This document shows, piece after piece, positions 8,566 through 17,400 of a stretch of DNA of 64,000 nt. Source of the DNA: CAZHZT01 sp964537285 (GTDB taxonomy: Bacteria > Bacteroidota > Bacteroidia > Chitinophagales > Saprospiraceae). The notes beneath the pieces were generated by a model. It was not told where the DNA came from. It searched no databases and was given only the letters and a program-made list of their open reading frames with translations. Location of the stretch: contig CAZHZT010000012.1 of assembly GCA_964537285.1 (NCBI GenBank), positions 1-64,000 of the forward strand, given 5' to 3'. Made by a program: the position numbers and the translations under genes. Numbering within the stretch: the stretch's first letter is position 1; each line of letters begins with the position of its first letter.

Positions 8566-8765
8566 ATGAGTCATCCCAAAAATTCGGGATGACTCATGCT
8601 TGGTCAAAACCCTTACATAGACCTGTTAATCAATGATCTACCTACTTTTTTTCTTGATAAAAAAGTAGCAAAAAATCAAGGCTGTATTCAATTTTTAACG
8701 CTTTTTGTCCCGAATCAAGTTCGGGACAAAAAGCTAAATTGAATAAGGCCGATCCTAAAATATTG
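8566..8765. repeat. Dispersed repeat R, full copy
   Basis: It starts with a hairpin GAGTCATCCC...GGGATGACTC (8570-8599), then a segment shared with 18940-19040 (CAAAAAATCAAGGCTGTATTC is one identical stretch). It ends in a long hairpin at about 8687-8746 built on TTTTTGTCCCGAA. A fragment lies at 1-72. Confidence 0.8.
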
Positions 8766-8838
8766 ACTTACAGCATCTGCTATTAACTATTGTGGCAATA
8801 TGAGGTTCCTTAAAATTCGGAATGACTCATGTTACCAA

Positions 8839-8852
8839 GTGACCCAAATCAC
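8839..8852. promoter_or_regulatory. CRP/FNR-type operator
   Basis: GTGACCCAAATCAC is a perfect GTGA-N6-TCAC palindrome. Its centre (8845.5) is 36.5 bp from the last base of the TAGTTTTG element at 8875-8882, which places it near -41 of the expected transcript start. That is the class II activator position. Confidence 0.75.
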
Positions 8853-8874
8853 TGACACTACCTTATTTAAGCAT

Positions 8875-8882
8875 TAGTTTTG
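8875..8882 (+). promoter_or_regulatory. -7 element for the first MBL-rhodanese gene
   Basis: TAGTTTTG fits TAnnTTTG. There is no -33 TTTG, consistent with dependence on the CRP/FNR-type site just upstream. The predicted leader is about 80 nt. Confidence 0.65.
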
Positions 8883-8964
8883 TATCCGAAATGATCAAAT
8901 ATGTAGTTTGATAAAGGAATTCTTTCGAACTGCTATTACTAATGCTTAAATAATTATACAAACA

Positions 8965-10404
8965 ATGAAAATCGAACAAATTTATACCGGCTGCCTGGCA
9001 CAAGGCGCTTACTACATTGAATCTGAGGGTGAAGCCGTTATCATTGACCCACTTAGAGAGACAAAGCCATACCTTGACAAACTGGAGCAGGAAGGAAGCA
9101 AATTAAAATACATCTTTGAAACCCATTTCCATGCTGATTTTGTTTCCGGACATGTGGATTTAGCAGAAAAAACGGGCGCTACGATCGTTTATGGTCCAAC
9201 TGCCCAAACAGAATACAGCATACACGAAGCAGCTGATGAAGAAGAATTTCAGGTGGGCAAACTGCGTTTTCGTGTACTGCACACTCCTGGTCATACGCCT
9301 GAATCGACAACTTTCTTGCTTTTTGATGAAAACGGTAAAGAGCACGCTATCTTTAGTGGTGACACGCTTTTCATTGGCGATGTGGGCCGACCTGACTTAG
9401 CTCAAAAATCTGGCAGCGTAACCAAAGAGGATCTCGCAGGTTGGTTATTTGACAGTTTACGCAATAAAATCATGTCCCTCCCGGATGATGTAATTGTCTA
9501 CCCTGCTCACGGTGCAGGTTCTGCCTGCGGGAAAAACATGAGTAAAGATACATGGGATACACTGGGTCATCAAAAAGAAACCAATTATGCCTTAAGAGCT
9601 GATATGACGAGAGAGGAGTTCATTCAGGAAGTAACCGATGGCCTGATGCCGCCTCCTCAATACTTTGCAAAAAATGCGCAAATGAATAAAAAAGGCTACG
9701 ACAGCATTGACGATGTACTTCAAAGGGGGGTAGTTGCTCTAACTCCAAACGAATTCGAAGCAGTTGCCAATGCTGAAGGTGCTTTAATTATTGACACCCG
9801 CAACCAGCAGATTTTTAAAGATGCCTTTATTCCAAATAGTATTTTCATTGGCCTTGACGGTGGTTTCGCCCCATGGGTTGGTGCACTTATTCCGGATCTA
9901 AAACAGCCTTTACTTCTTGTAACGGATGAAGGCAGGGAAGAAGAAGCCGTAACAAGACTGGCTCGCGTGGGTTATGATAATACTCTTGGCTTTTTGCAAG
10001 GTGGTATCGAAGCATGGAAAAATAGTGGTAAAGAAGTAGATAGCATCCTCTCTGTATCAGCAGAAGATTTCTCAAAAGCCTTAAAAGAAGAAAACCCACA
10101 AGTTTTGGACGTAAGGAAACCAACGGAATATCTGTCTGAGCATGTAAAAGATGCAATCAACTTACCTCTGGACTATATCAATCGCAATATGGAGAAAGTG
10201 GAAAAAAAGAACACCTACTACATACATTGTGCCGGAGGTTATCGTTCTATGATTGCAGCATCCATTCTAAGAGCACGTGGATTTGAAAATGTTATTGATG
10301 TAGCAGGTGGATTTAAGGCCATCGCTGAAACGGATGCCCCAAAGACAGATTATGTTTGTCCGAGTACATTGTCTTCGGAGGTTATTGAAGCGGCTATGGG
10401 GTAA
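8965..10404 (+). CDS. MBL-fold persulfide dioxygenase-like / double rhodanese fusion
   Basis: A 479-residue protein. Residues 1-240 are an ETHE1-type metallo-beta-lactamase domain with His54-x-His56-x-Asp58, His63, His110, Asp133 and His182 as metal ligands. Two rhodanese domains follow. The first (about 262-355) has Asp321 (TDEGREEE) where the catalytic Cys would be, so it is probably inactive. The second (about 365-460) has IHCAGGYRS with Cys422. ETHE1 enzymes oxidise glutathione persulfide to sulfite; which thiol is used here is unknown. A close paralogue lies at 25865-27274. Confidence 0.9.
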   Translation: MKIEQIYTGCLAQGAYYIESEGEAVIIDPLRETKPYLDKLEQEGSKLKYIFETHFHADFVSGHVDLAEKTGATIVYGPTAQTEYSIHEAADEEEFQVGKLRFRVLHTPGHTPESTTFLLFDENGKEHAIFSGDTLFIGDVGRPDLAQKSGSVTKEDLAGWLFDSLRNKIMSLPDDVIVYPAHGAGSACGKNMSKDTWDTLGHQKETNYALRADMTREEFIQEVTDGLMPPPQYFAKNAQMNKKGYDSIDDVLQRGVVALTPNEFEAVANAEGALIIDTRNQQIFKDAFIPNSIFIGLDGGFAPWVGALIPDLKQPLLLVTDEGREEEAVTRLARVGYDNTLGFLQGGIEAWKNSGKEVDSILSVSAEDFSKALKEENPQVLDVRKPTEYLSEHVKDAINLPLDYINRNMEKVEKKNTYYIHCAGGYRSMIAASILRARGFENVIDVAGGFKAIAETDAPKTDYVCPSTLSSEVIEAAMG

Positions 10405-10418
10405 AAGCCTTTGTCCTT

Positions 10419-10442
10419 AAAGCAGGCCGTTAGGCCTGCTTT
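10419..10442 (+). terminator. Terminator of the first MBL-rhodanese gene
   Basis: AAAGCAGGCC-GTTA-GGCCTGCTTT, a 10 bp stem starting 15 bp after the stop codon and followed by a short T-rich stretch. Confidence 0.8.
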
Positions 10443-10615
10443 TGGTTCTTAAAACGTTTACCAAATGAAATCATCTAGAACCTTTTTTTGAGTTTTTTAA
10501 GAAAAAAATTCAAAAAAAGAATCTTCCTACGACCAAAATCCCCCTATAAAGCCCAACGCTGGCCTTCAAGCTCTAAATAGTTACGATGTTGCGCAAAATA
10601 TTTCTTCTTTCAGCT

Positions 10616-10623
10616 TATCTTTG
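10616..10623 (+). promoter_or_regulatory. -7 element for the DUF3365 gene
   Basis: TATCTTTG fits TAnnTTTG. It covers the alternative TTG at 10621, so that TTG cannot be the translation start; the ATG at 10642 lies just past the expected transcript start. Confidence 0.6.
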
Positions 10624-10641
10624 CAGGAAAAATTAAGCGTT

Positions 10642-11274
10642 ATGAGAACAAAATACATGGTAAGTTTAACGATCATCCTAAATTTATTGGCTATAATCCT
10701 GGCCTGTCAGCCTGGTTCAGGTTCTTCTTCCCAAAAGTCAGAACAAACAACTACCGCCAACAAGGGAGTAGAGCTTTCTCAAGCAGATATTGAAGAATAT
10801 AAGCGATTGGGCATGAAGGTATCTATGAATACGTTCACGACCCTAAGCCAAACGCTTAGCAAAGCGATTGGAGAAGGTGGCATCGGCAACGCTATCCAAT
10901 ACTGTAACCTTGCTGCATTGCCAATGGTAGACTCCCTTTCGCAGATCAATAATGCAGAAATACGCCGGGCAAGTATGAAACCCAGGAACCCTAAAGATGC
11001 CCCTACACCTGAGGAAAGAAAAATTCTGGAAAGATATCACAAAATAGCCGCCGAAGGCGAATCTCCTGAACCTGTTGTACAAAGAGAAGGTGATAAAATT
11101 GCTTATTACTCTCCTATCGTTATCAAACCCCTATGCCTCAATTGCCACGGGCAAGTGGGAACAGAGGTATCCGATGAAGATTATGCGCAAATTCAGGCTT
11201 TATACCCAGAAGATAAAGCTATTGGATACAAGCTTGGAGACTTGCGGGGTATCTGGAGTATTAAGTTTAAATAA
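10642..11274 (+). CDS. DUF3365 (Tll0287-like) c-type haem lipoprotein
   Basis: A 210-residue protein. A lipoprotein signal (LLAIILAC, Cys22) is followed by a DUF3365/Tll0287-like domain with the haem-binding motif Cys165-Leu-Asn-Cys168-His169 near the C-terminal third. The family consists of periplasmic, PAS-like haem sensors or electron carriers. ATG 10642 was chosen because the upstream TTG lies inside the -7 promoter element. It lies between the MBL-rhodanese and a rhodanese lipoprotein on the same strand, so a redox role in sulfur handling is plausible but inferred. Confidence 0.85.
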   Translation: MRTKYMVSLTIILNLLAIILACQPGSGSSSQKSEQTTTANKGVELSQADIEEYKRLGMKVSMNTFTTLSQTLSKAIGEGGIGNAIQYCNLAALPMVDSLSQINNAEIRRASMKPRNPKDAPTPEERKILERYHKIAAEGESPEPVVQREGDKIAYYSPIVIKPLCLNCHGQVGTEVSDEDYAQIQALYPEDKAIGYKLGDLRGIWSIKFK

Positions 11275-11278
11275 AATC

Positions 11279-11388
11279 GTTCTTTGACAAATTGTGTGGA
11301 GTTTAAAAAGGATAAAACCTGAATGCCCTTGGTAGCTTAAGGGGTTATCCTTTTTAAACTCCATTTTATCACAATTTATGTCAAAGAG
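11279..11388. repeat. 110 bp long-hairpin element, copy C (GAGTTTAAAAA subfamily)
   Basis: Begins GTTCTTTGACAAATTGTG and ends AATTTATGTCAAAGAG. The inner stem GAGTTTAAAAAGGATAA pairs with TTATCCTTTTTAAACTC: the GGATAA/TTATCC variant changes both sides of the stem relative to the other copies. Confidence 0.9.
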
Positions 11389-11407
11389 TCAATAAAATTA
11401 GTAGAAA

Positions 11408-11893
11408 ATGAAATACCTATCTTTAAGTTTATTCTCTGTAGCCATTTTTACATTCATTTCTTGCGGAAGCAAAGATGCTAATGCCCAGTCAAAGGGAGGT
11501 ACTACCGTCATTGATGGCGTAGAACTTAGCACCAAAGCACTTTTAGCCAATGTTAAGTACGTAGACTGTGCAACCTTTAACACGCTTATCAAAGAGCAAA
11601 AAGATGCGGTTCTCATTGACGTAAGAACGCCCAAGGAATTGTACTCCGGAATGATCAAAGGCGCTGTTAATATTGATATTGCAGGCCCTGACTTTGACAA
11701 AAAGATCAATGAATTAGATAAGGAAAAACACTATCTCGTTTATTGTCGCTCAAGTAAACGCTCTAAAGCGGCTTGCAATCGTATGGCCAAAAAGGGTTTT
11801 GCAAAACTCTATAACCTTCAAGGCGGTATGCTTGCCTGGAAAAAAGAGGGTTTTGCTTCTGAAACTTCAAGAGTTCCGGAAGAAGAAGAATAG
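11408..11893 (+). CDS. Rhodanese-domain lipoprotein
   Basis: A 161-residue protein. A signal sequence ends at FISC (Cys19, likely lipidated). A single rhodanese domain (about residues 50-150) has the DVRTP motif at 71-75 and active-site loop CRSSKRS with Cys113. The tail is acidic (EEEE). Predicted periplasmic sulfur carrier or sulfurtransferase. It is bracketed on both sides by copies of the 110 bp hairpin and precedes a peroxiredoxin. Confidence 0.9.
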   Translation: MKYLSLSLFSVAIFTFISCGSKDANAQSKGGTTVIDGVELSTKALLANVKYVDCATFNTLIKEQKDAVLIDVRTPKELYSGMIKGAVNIDIAGPDFDKKINELDKEKHYLVYCRSSKRSKAACNRMAKKGFAKLYNLQGGMLAWKKEGFASETSRVPEEEE

Positions 11894-11908
11894 TATTTGA
11901 TAGATAAC

Positions 11909-12018
11909 GTTCTTTGACAAATTGTGTGGAGTTTAAAAATGATAAAACCTGAATGCCCTGGTGGCTGAAGGGGTTATCATTTTTAAACTTCATTTTATCA
12001 CAATTTATGTCAAAGAAC
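11909..12018. repeat. 110 bp long-hairpin element, copy D (GAGTTTAAAAA subfamily)
   Basis: Nearly identical to copy A at 5768-5877, including GAATGCCCTGGTGGCTGAAG in the centre. It lies between the rhodanese lipoprotein and the peroxiredoxin. Confidence 0.92.
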
Positions 12019-12085
12019 CATAGATAAATGAATGCTTTTTCATTCACTTACAGGAAGTATAATTATTAATAAAAATGTTCACAAT

Positions 12086-12742
12086 ATGGAAAATCAAGCA
12101 ATCATCAATCCTATGCCTCGCATAGGTGAAAAAGCCCCGGATTTTGAAGCTGTTACCACAACAGGTAACATCAAATTTTCCGAATACAATGAAGGAAGCT
12201 GGGTAATTCTTTTCTCTCACCCGGCTGATTTCACCCCGGTTTGTACTACTGAATTAAGTGCATTTGCCACTGAAAAAGATTTCTTTGCACAACGCAACAC
12301 TAAGCTTATTGGCGTAAGTATCGATAGCATCCACTCTCACCTTGCATGGGTTAATAATGTACGTGAAAAGAGTGGCGTTTACATGGATTTTCCGATCATT
12401 GCGGATCTGGACATGAAAGTTGCACAGCTATACGGAATGCTTCACCCTGGTGAAAGCTCTACAGCAGCTGTTCGTGCCGTTTTCTTTATCGATCCAGTGG
12501 GCACCATCCGTTTGATCATGTACTATCCTTTAAATGTAGGCCGTAACATGGAAGAAATCAAGCGTACGTTAGTGGCTCTCCAAACGTCTGACGAAAAAAG
12601 TATGGCACTTCCAATCAACTGGAAACCTGGCGATAAAGCCATCGTTCCTCCACCAAAAACATTGGATCAAATGAATGACCGCATCAATGATGATAGTGGG
12701 GAAAAAATGGACTTTTACTTAGTGAAAAAAGAGCTTGATTAA
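12086..12742 (+). CDS. 1-Cys peroxiredoxin (Prx6 type)
   Basis: A 218-residue AhpC/TSA-family protein. PADFTPVCTTE contains the peroxidatic Cys53 with the conserved Pro/Thr. The long C-terminal extension (WKPGDKAIVPPPK) is typical of the Prx6 subfamily, which reduces hydrogen peroxide or alkyl peroxides using one cysteine. The ATG at 12086 gives the usual family N-terminus; upstream in-frame sequence is not conserved-looking. The last seven codons form the outer end of a 128 bp perfect palindrome that continues past the stop. Confidence 0.93.
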   Translation: MENQAIINPMPRIGEKAPDFEAVTTTGNIKFSEYNEGSWVILFSHPADFTPVCTTELSAFATEKDFFAQRNTKLIGVSIDSIHSHLAWVNNVREKSGVYMDFPIIADLDMKVAQLYGMLHPGESSTAAVRAVFFIDPVGTIRLIMYYPLNVGRNMEEIKRTLVALQTSDEKSMALPINWKPGDKAIVPPPKTLDQMNDRINDDSGEKMDFYLVKKELD

Positions 12743-12850
12743 TTTTTACAGCTAAGTGACAGGACAATAAAAAAGGCTGGGGAGTTAGCTCCCCAGCCTT
12801 TTTTATTGTCCTGTCACTTAGCTGTAAAAATTAATCAAGCTCTTTTTTCA
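12723..12850. terminator. Giant perfect palindrome including terminator and CDS end
   Basis: Arms 12723-12784 and 12789-12850 are perfectly complementary over 62 bp with a TTAG loop. The inner part (AAAAAAGGCTGGGGAG...CTCCCCAGCCTTTTTT) is a normal intrinsic terminator. The outer part duplicates, inverted, the last 20 bases of the peroxiredoxin gene. Confidence 0.92.
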
Positions 12851-12911
12851 CAAAAACAAAATATTTATGAATTTAAACCAGTTTTAAATAAAACAAATCA
12901 CCTCTACCCTT

Positions 12912-13310
12912 ATGAAAAACCTAATAATCCTTGGTGCAACCACTATCTTGTTGAGTTATTTCTTATTCAACTCTCGCATTGCTTCTCCAGAATTAGTTTC
13001 TGTAGAAGTTTACAGTATGACCAGCGATGTTCCTAAAGGAATGACAAAAAAAGGCTTAGCTCCTTCGTTTTTCTTCTCTATTGAAGAGCAAGAACAACTA
13101 AATACAATTGAAAAGCTGATTTACCAGCTGAAACCCTCTGATAAGATTTTCTTTGAAGGGAAGAATAGAATTGTATGCAAACTCTTCTTTACCAACGGCA
13201 ATCACCAAGAGCTCGTTTTAGAAGGTAAGCACTTGTCATGGGAGGGAAAGACCTATAAAATCCCTGAGGAGCTTTCTAATATCTTGGTTAATCGTTTTGA
13301 TGTACCTTAA
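12912..13310 (+). CDS. Hypothetical membrane-anchored or secreted protein
   Basis: A 132-residue protein with an N-terminal hydrophobic segment (about residues 3-18) and a mixed alpha/beta remainder. No family was recognised. It follows the peroxiredoxin palindrome and precedes a stretch of degenerate repeats. Confidence 0.55.
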   Translation: MKNLIILGATTILLSYFLFNSRIASPELVSVEVYSMTSDVPKGMTKKGLAPSFFFSIEEQEQLNTIEKLIYQLKPSDKIFFEGKNRIVCKLFFTNGNHQELVLEGKHLSWEGKTYKIPEELSNILVNRFDVP

Positions 13311-13446
13311 GGGCCTAAATATCTTAGCCCATAGCCTGTGGCCCTTAGCCAGTAGGCATTTCTAGAAATCACTCACTAGTGCTTTGATAAATGAGCCACC
13401 TCCTACGGGCTAAGGGCTACCGGCTAAGAGCTACGGGCTTAAAAAA
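13311..13446. repeat. Degenerate GGGCTAAGGGCTAC repeats
   Basis: Imperfect direct and inverted copies of a GGCTAAGGGCTACGG-like unit occupy the space between two convergent genes. The left half carries the complementary orientation (GCCCATAGCC, GGCCCTTAGCC), so the whole region can fold. No gene is visible. Confidence 0.5.
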
Positions 13447-14283
13447 CTACCACATCCCTCCACCCGCTTCTATACAGGTTTCAGCCATACGCTTTAGTTG
13501 TTCGTAACTAAACCCACAGCGGCATTCATCCGGATAAAGTGACATTATATTGCCTACATCCGGAATATAAAAGTCTCCATTATCATCTGTAATGGTGGAA
13601 ATGAATCGACAACCTTCGCCCACATTGATAAAGGACGTCATATTGGGTGTCAATGGTGGAGTTAAGGGATCAGCAGGCGTATCGCATAGCAAATCCCCCA
13701 AAGTATCACAACCGACGCGAACGAACGGCTCTGCGCCAAAAAGATCCGCCTCATAAGTATCGTGCAAGCCAAAATAGTGGCCCAGTTGAGCAGGAATGGC
13801 TTTAGAAACAGGCGATAAACAGCCTGTGTGCACCACTACCCCACCAGTATCCAGCAAACCAATACCATCTTGAAGGGCAAACCCGCACTCTGGTCCGGCA
13901 AAAGTACTTCCTAAGAAATACATATTTATTCTGTTCTCCAGATTGTATTGGGTTTGAAGAATTTCCCATTCCTCTTCATCTGCGATATTGTAATATTGGA
14001 AGTTTTCGATTATTCTGAACTCGCAGATTTCAAAATCAATGCATATTGGAGAGAAAAACTTATTTGTACTATCAATATTTTGGAGAATGAGATCCTGGAG
14101 GTTTGCCAGATCCTGGCCTCCCGGAAACCCGGTGGAGTCCTGTAAAATGTGAGCAACTACAGTAAATGTTTTGTTTAAGCAAGGAAGGGCTGCCTGACGC
14201 GTATGCAGATCTTGTGCAAAAACGGAAGAAACTCCCAGGCTAAGGAAAAAAAGAACGGATAGTACAAAAAAAATTCTTTTCAT
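13447..14283 (-). CDS. M43 (pappalysin)-like protein with a degenerate active site
   Basis: A 278-residue secreted protein (signal peptide about residues 1-23, ending VFAQ). The C-terminal half keeps the M43 layout: a LGHYFGLHDT segment, C-DT-GD--CDTP, a GC turn, NIMSLY in the Met-turn position, and F-YEQLKRM at the end. The zinc motif should read HExxHxxGLxH; here the first two residues are Ala-Gln (PAQLGHYFGL), so a zinc ligand and the catalytic Glu are missing. It is probably not a working metalloprotease. Confidence 0.7.
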   Translation of the reverse strand: MKRIFFVLSVLFFLSLGVSSVFAQDLHTRQAALPCLNKTFTVVAHILQDSTGFPGGQDLANLQDLILQNIDSTNKFFSPICIDFEICEFRIIENFQYYNIADEEEWEILQTQYNLENRINMYFLGSTFAGPECGFALQDGIGLLDTGGVVVHTGCLSPVSKAIPAQLGHYFGLHDTYEADLFGAEPFVRVGCDTLGDLLCDTPADPLTPPLTPNMTSFINVGEGCRFISTITDDNGDFYIPDVGNIMSLYPDECRCGFSYEQLKRMAETCIEAGGGMW

Positions 14284-14308
14284 TGTCTTTGTTTAATTGT
14301 ATTTTTCA

Positions 14309-14339
14309 CAAACTTACATTTTTGTCCGGGTGTATGCAA
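14309..14339 (-). promoter_or_regulatory. Promoter of the M43-like gene
   Basis: On the minus strand TAAGTTTG (14316-14309) matches TAnnTTTG. A TTG (14339-14337) lies 20 bp upstream, near the normal -33 spacing. The leader would be about 20 nt. Confidence 0.55.
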
Positions 14340-14402
14340 CACACTTTTAAGCAATAATGTACCTATCTGACAAATGATTGACTTTTTTAACGGGCTTTAT
14401 AG

Positions 14403-14432
14403 TTGTAAATTCATTTGAAGCCGTTAATTTTG
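14403..14432 (+). promoter_or_regulatory. Promoter of the PKD protein gene
   Basis: TTG at 14403-14405 is followed, 19 bp on, by TAATTTTG at 14425-14432. Transcription would begin near 14436, which supports the ATG at 14498 and excludes an upstream in-frame ATG at 14378. Confidence 0.55.
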
Positions 14433-14497
14433 ACCAACTTAGAATAATGACCGATCAATACCTAAAATTTATGCAAATTAATTGCTCAACTATCATT

Positions 14498-17400
14498 ATG
14501 AAAGCTAAAAGTACTTTCTTCTTTTTTCTTTTTTCTATTATTTCCTTCAGTGTATTCGCCCAATCGGCTGATGTTACAGAAGGATGTGCTCCACTTCAGG
14601 TAAAATTTCAAGCCCCAGACGGGTTCTCTACCTATTTCTGGGACTTTAAAGATGGAGCCACTTCTATTCTCCAAAACCCTGTTCGTAACTTTATACAAGC
14701 CGGTATTTACTTAGTTGAATTCAGGGAATCTGAGAACGGCCCCATTATTGGTACGGTTGAGATAAATGTCTATCCAAAACCAGATTTAGATATAGCTGCC
14801 GATAATCAAGCAGGTTGCCTTCCCCTAAATGTTAATTTCTCAGATAATTCATCTATTGATCCAGCCATTACAGTCACCAACTACACCTGGGTATTTGGAG
14901 ACGGCAATTCCGATAATGGAATAAACGTAAACCACCTTTATGACGAGGCGGGTGTTTATACAGTTTCTTTATCCATTGAAACCAATTTCGAAAGCTGTAA
15001 TGTCGATGAAGTATACCTGGATTACATCGAAGCCTCCAATGGTCCCAGTGCAGCTTTCACTACAGATCCGAATCCTCCTGTAGCGTGCCAAGGGCCACTT
15101 GTAATTAATTTTACTAACGAAACACAAGGCGCCGGCAATACGTATGTTTGGGAATTTGGTAATGGGAATGGTTCCAATTTGGCTGATCCCCCTGCAGAAA
15201 CCTATGGCATCGGGAATTTTGTAGCAACGCTCACGGCTACGGATCCACTAGGCTGTGAAAGCTCAACCTCTGTAGATATAAAAGTAGGCAACCCTACCTC
15301 ATTCTTTACCTTACCAGACACCATCTGCTCGGGAGATACCGTTACTATTCAGAACTTATCCGGCCCCGGAATATACGCCTGGGACTTTGGGCCGAACGCA
15401 ATCCCTACTACTTCAACAGTTGAAAACCCAACCGTCATTTTTACAGAAGAAGGAGATCAGGATATCTCCCTAACGGTTACTGCCGGCACTTGTACGGGAG
15501 AATCAACACTTAGTACTTATGTGGATGCCGTGGATGTAGACTTTACGGCCGTTCCGGATACAAGCTGTGAATCTCCATTCACCGTGGACTTCATGGCAAT
15601 GAGCCAGGATGCCATTTCCTATTTCTGGGAATTCGGAGATGATTCGACTTCTATGGAAGAAAATCCTCAGCATGAATATGTGAACCCCGATACGACAATT
15701 TACTCTATCAACGGAACACTGATCTTCACACCTTCCTTAACAGTTACCTCTTCCTCTCAATGCACTGCGACACTCACGGACACCATCGTTCTTCAGCAGC
15801 CCAATGCGCTGTTTTACCCGGATATCGTTCAAGGCTGTGCTCCATTAACCGTTATGTTTGCTGATTCCAGTACTTCGGTTGACTCGATCATCCAGTGGGA
15901 ATTCTTTTTTGGAGATGACAGTACTGGCGTTTTTACGAATACGGACTCCATTTCTTATACCTACACTCAGCCGGGAACTTATCCGGTTCAGTTAGTGATT
16001 ACCAATAATAAACTTTGTACGGACACTTCTTATACTGTAATTATTGAAGTGGGGGACACGCTTGCCCTTGATTTCAGTGTGGATGAAACAGAAATCTGCC
16101 CGGGAGATTCAGTAACATTTATCCCTAGTGATCCGGGCGTAGATGTCGATGCCTGGCATTTTAACACGGATGATGGTAGGTCTTTCCACTGTTACCAGGA
16201 TTCGAGTTTGACCTGGCCATTTATTACAGAACCAGGGGTATACCCGGCATCCCTTACGGTTGAATACAATGGTTGCTTTTCTACCATTACCAAAGACAGT
16301 TTGATTACGGTTAACGGCCCGATAGCTGATATTGATTATGAAATTGAGTGTGGCAACCCTTTTGACGTCATATTTAGAGATTCAAGTAAGGGAACCACAC
16401 TAACGCTTTGGGATTTTGGTGATAGTACGACTTCACAAATAGCTGGGGTACATACTTACGATACTACCGGCGATTATACCGTAATTTTAAGGGCTTTTCC
16501 AACTCAAAGCAATTGCCCCGTCTCCCTAGATACCGTTACCGTTCATATCAGAGACCCCAAGGCGTCTATAGAATTGGATACAGCCCTTTGTGATGGGGTA
16601 ACTTACGATCTGGACGCAACCGCTTCTATAGATGTGCAAAGTAGCTGTTGGAAGGGATATACCTGGTTTTTTGCAAAAAACGGACGACCAATTACGACAC
16701 AGGATTCTGTTATTCAGAAAACATTTACAGTGCCCGGCCCTGACACGGTAAGCCTTGAAGTGACTGATATTAATGGCTGCAGGGATACGATGGATCTTCC
16801 GGTCGTTATTTATCAGGTGGATGCACAAATTTCTGCGGATGATAGTACAATTTGTTTGCCGTCAAATGTCACTTTCGATACTACAGGGAGTACAGCCCTA
16901 TTCTCTGACATAGTAGGAATATTCTGGGATTATGGCGATGGCAGCCCATTAGATACGGGTATTGCCAATCCAACGCATTTATATGATGATGTTAATTCTA
17001 ATCCAATCATTGTAAGCCTTACCCTTCAGGAAAGCTCAGCGGCTGCTTGTGTTAACACCACTACCCTGCCGATATCTATTTACAGCCCTGAGAGCTTTAT
17101 CAGCACTATTCCGAATCCCGCGGAGCTATGTGTAGGAGAGGAATTCACCTTTACTGGATCTGATTTCACGAGCCAGGGATCAAACCTGGATTTTCTGTGG
17201 GACTTTGGAGATGACAGTAACGATGAAAACGGCCAGATGGTAACGCACGCTTACGATGAAGGCGGAAACTATATTGTACAACTTGTATTCGAAGAAATAG
17301 CTACAGGATGTACCGACTCTGTATCCACGACGGTAACTGTCCAGGAACCGCCTGTCGCTGCTTTTGATAGTAACCTCGACGACTTGGTCGCTCTTTGCGC

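Noticed and set aside
12806..13036. Plus-strand frame starting inside the second arm of the peroxiredoxin palindrome
   Set aside because: It is the inverted copy of the peroxiredoxin 3' end read in another frame, and it overlaps the better-supported gene at 12912.
14378..14497. Upstream in-frame ATG of the PKD protein
   Set aside because: It lies before the predicted promoter (14403-14432) and precedes the true signal peptide.
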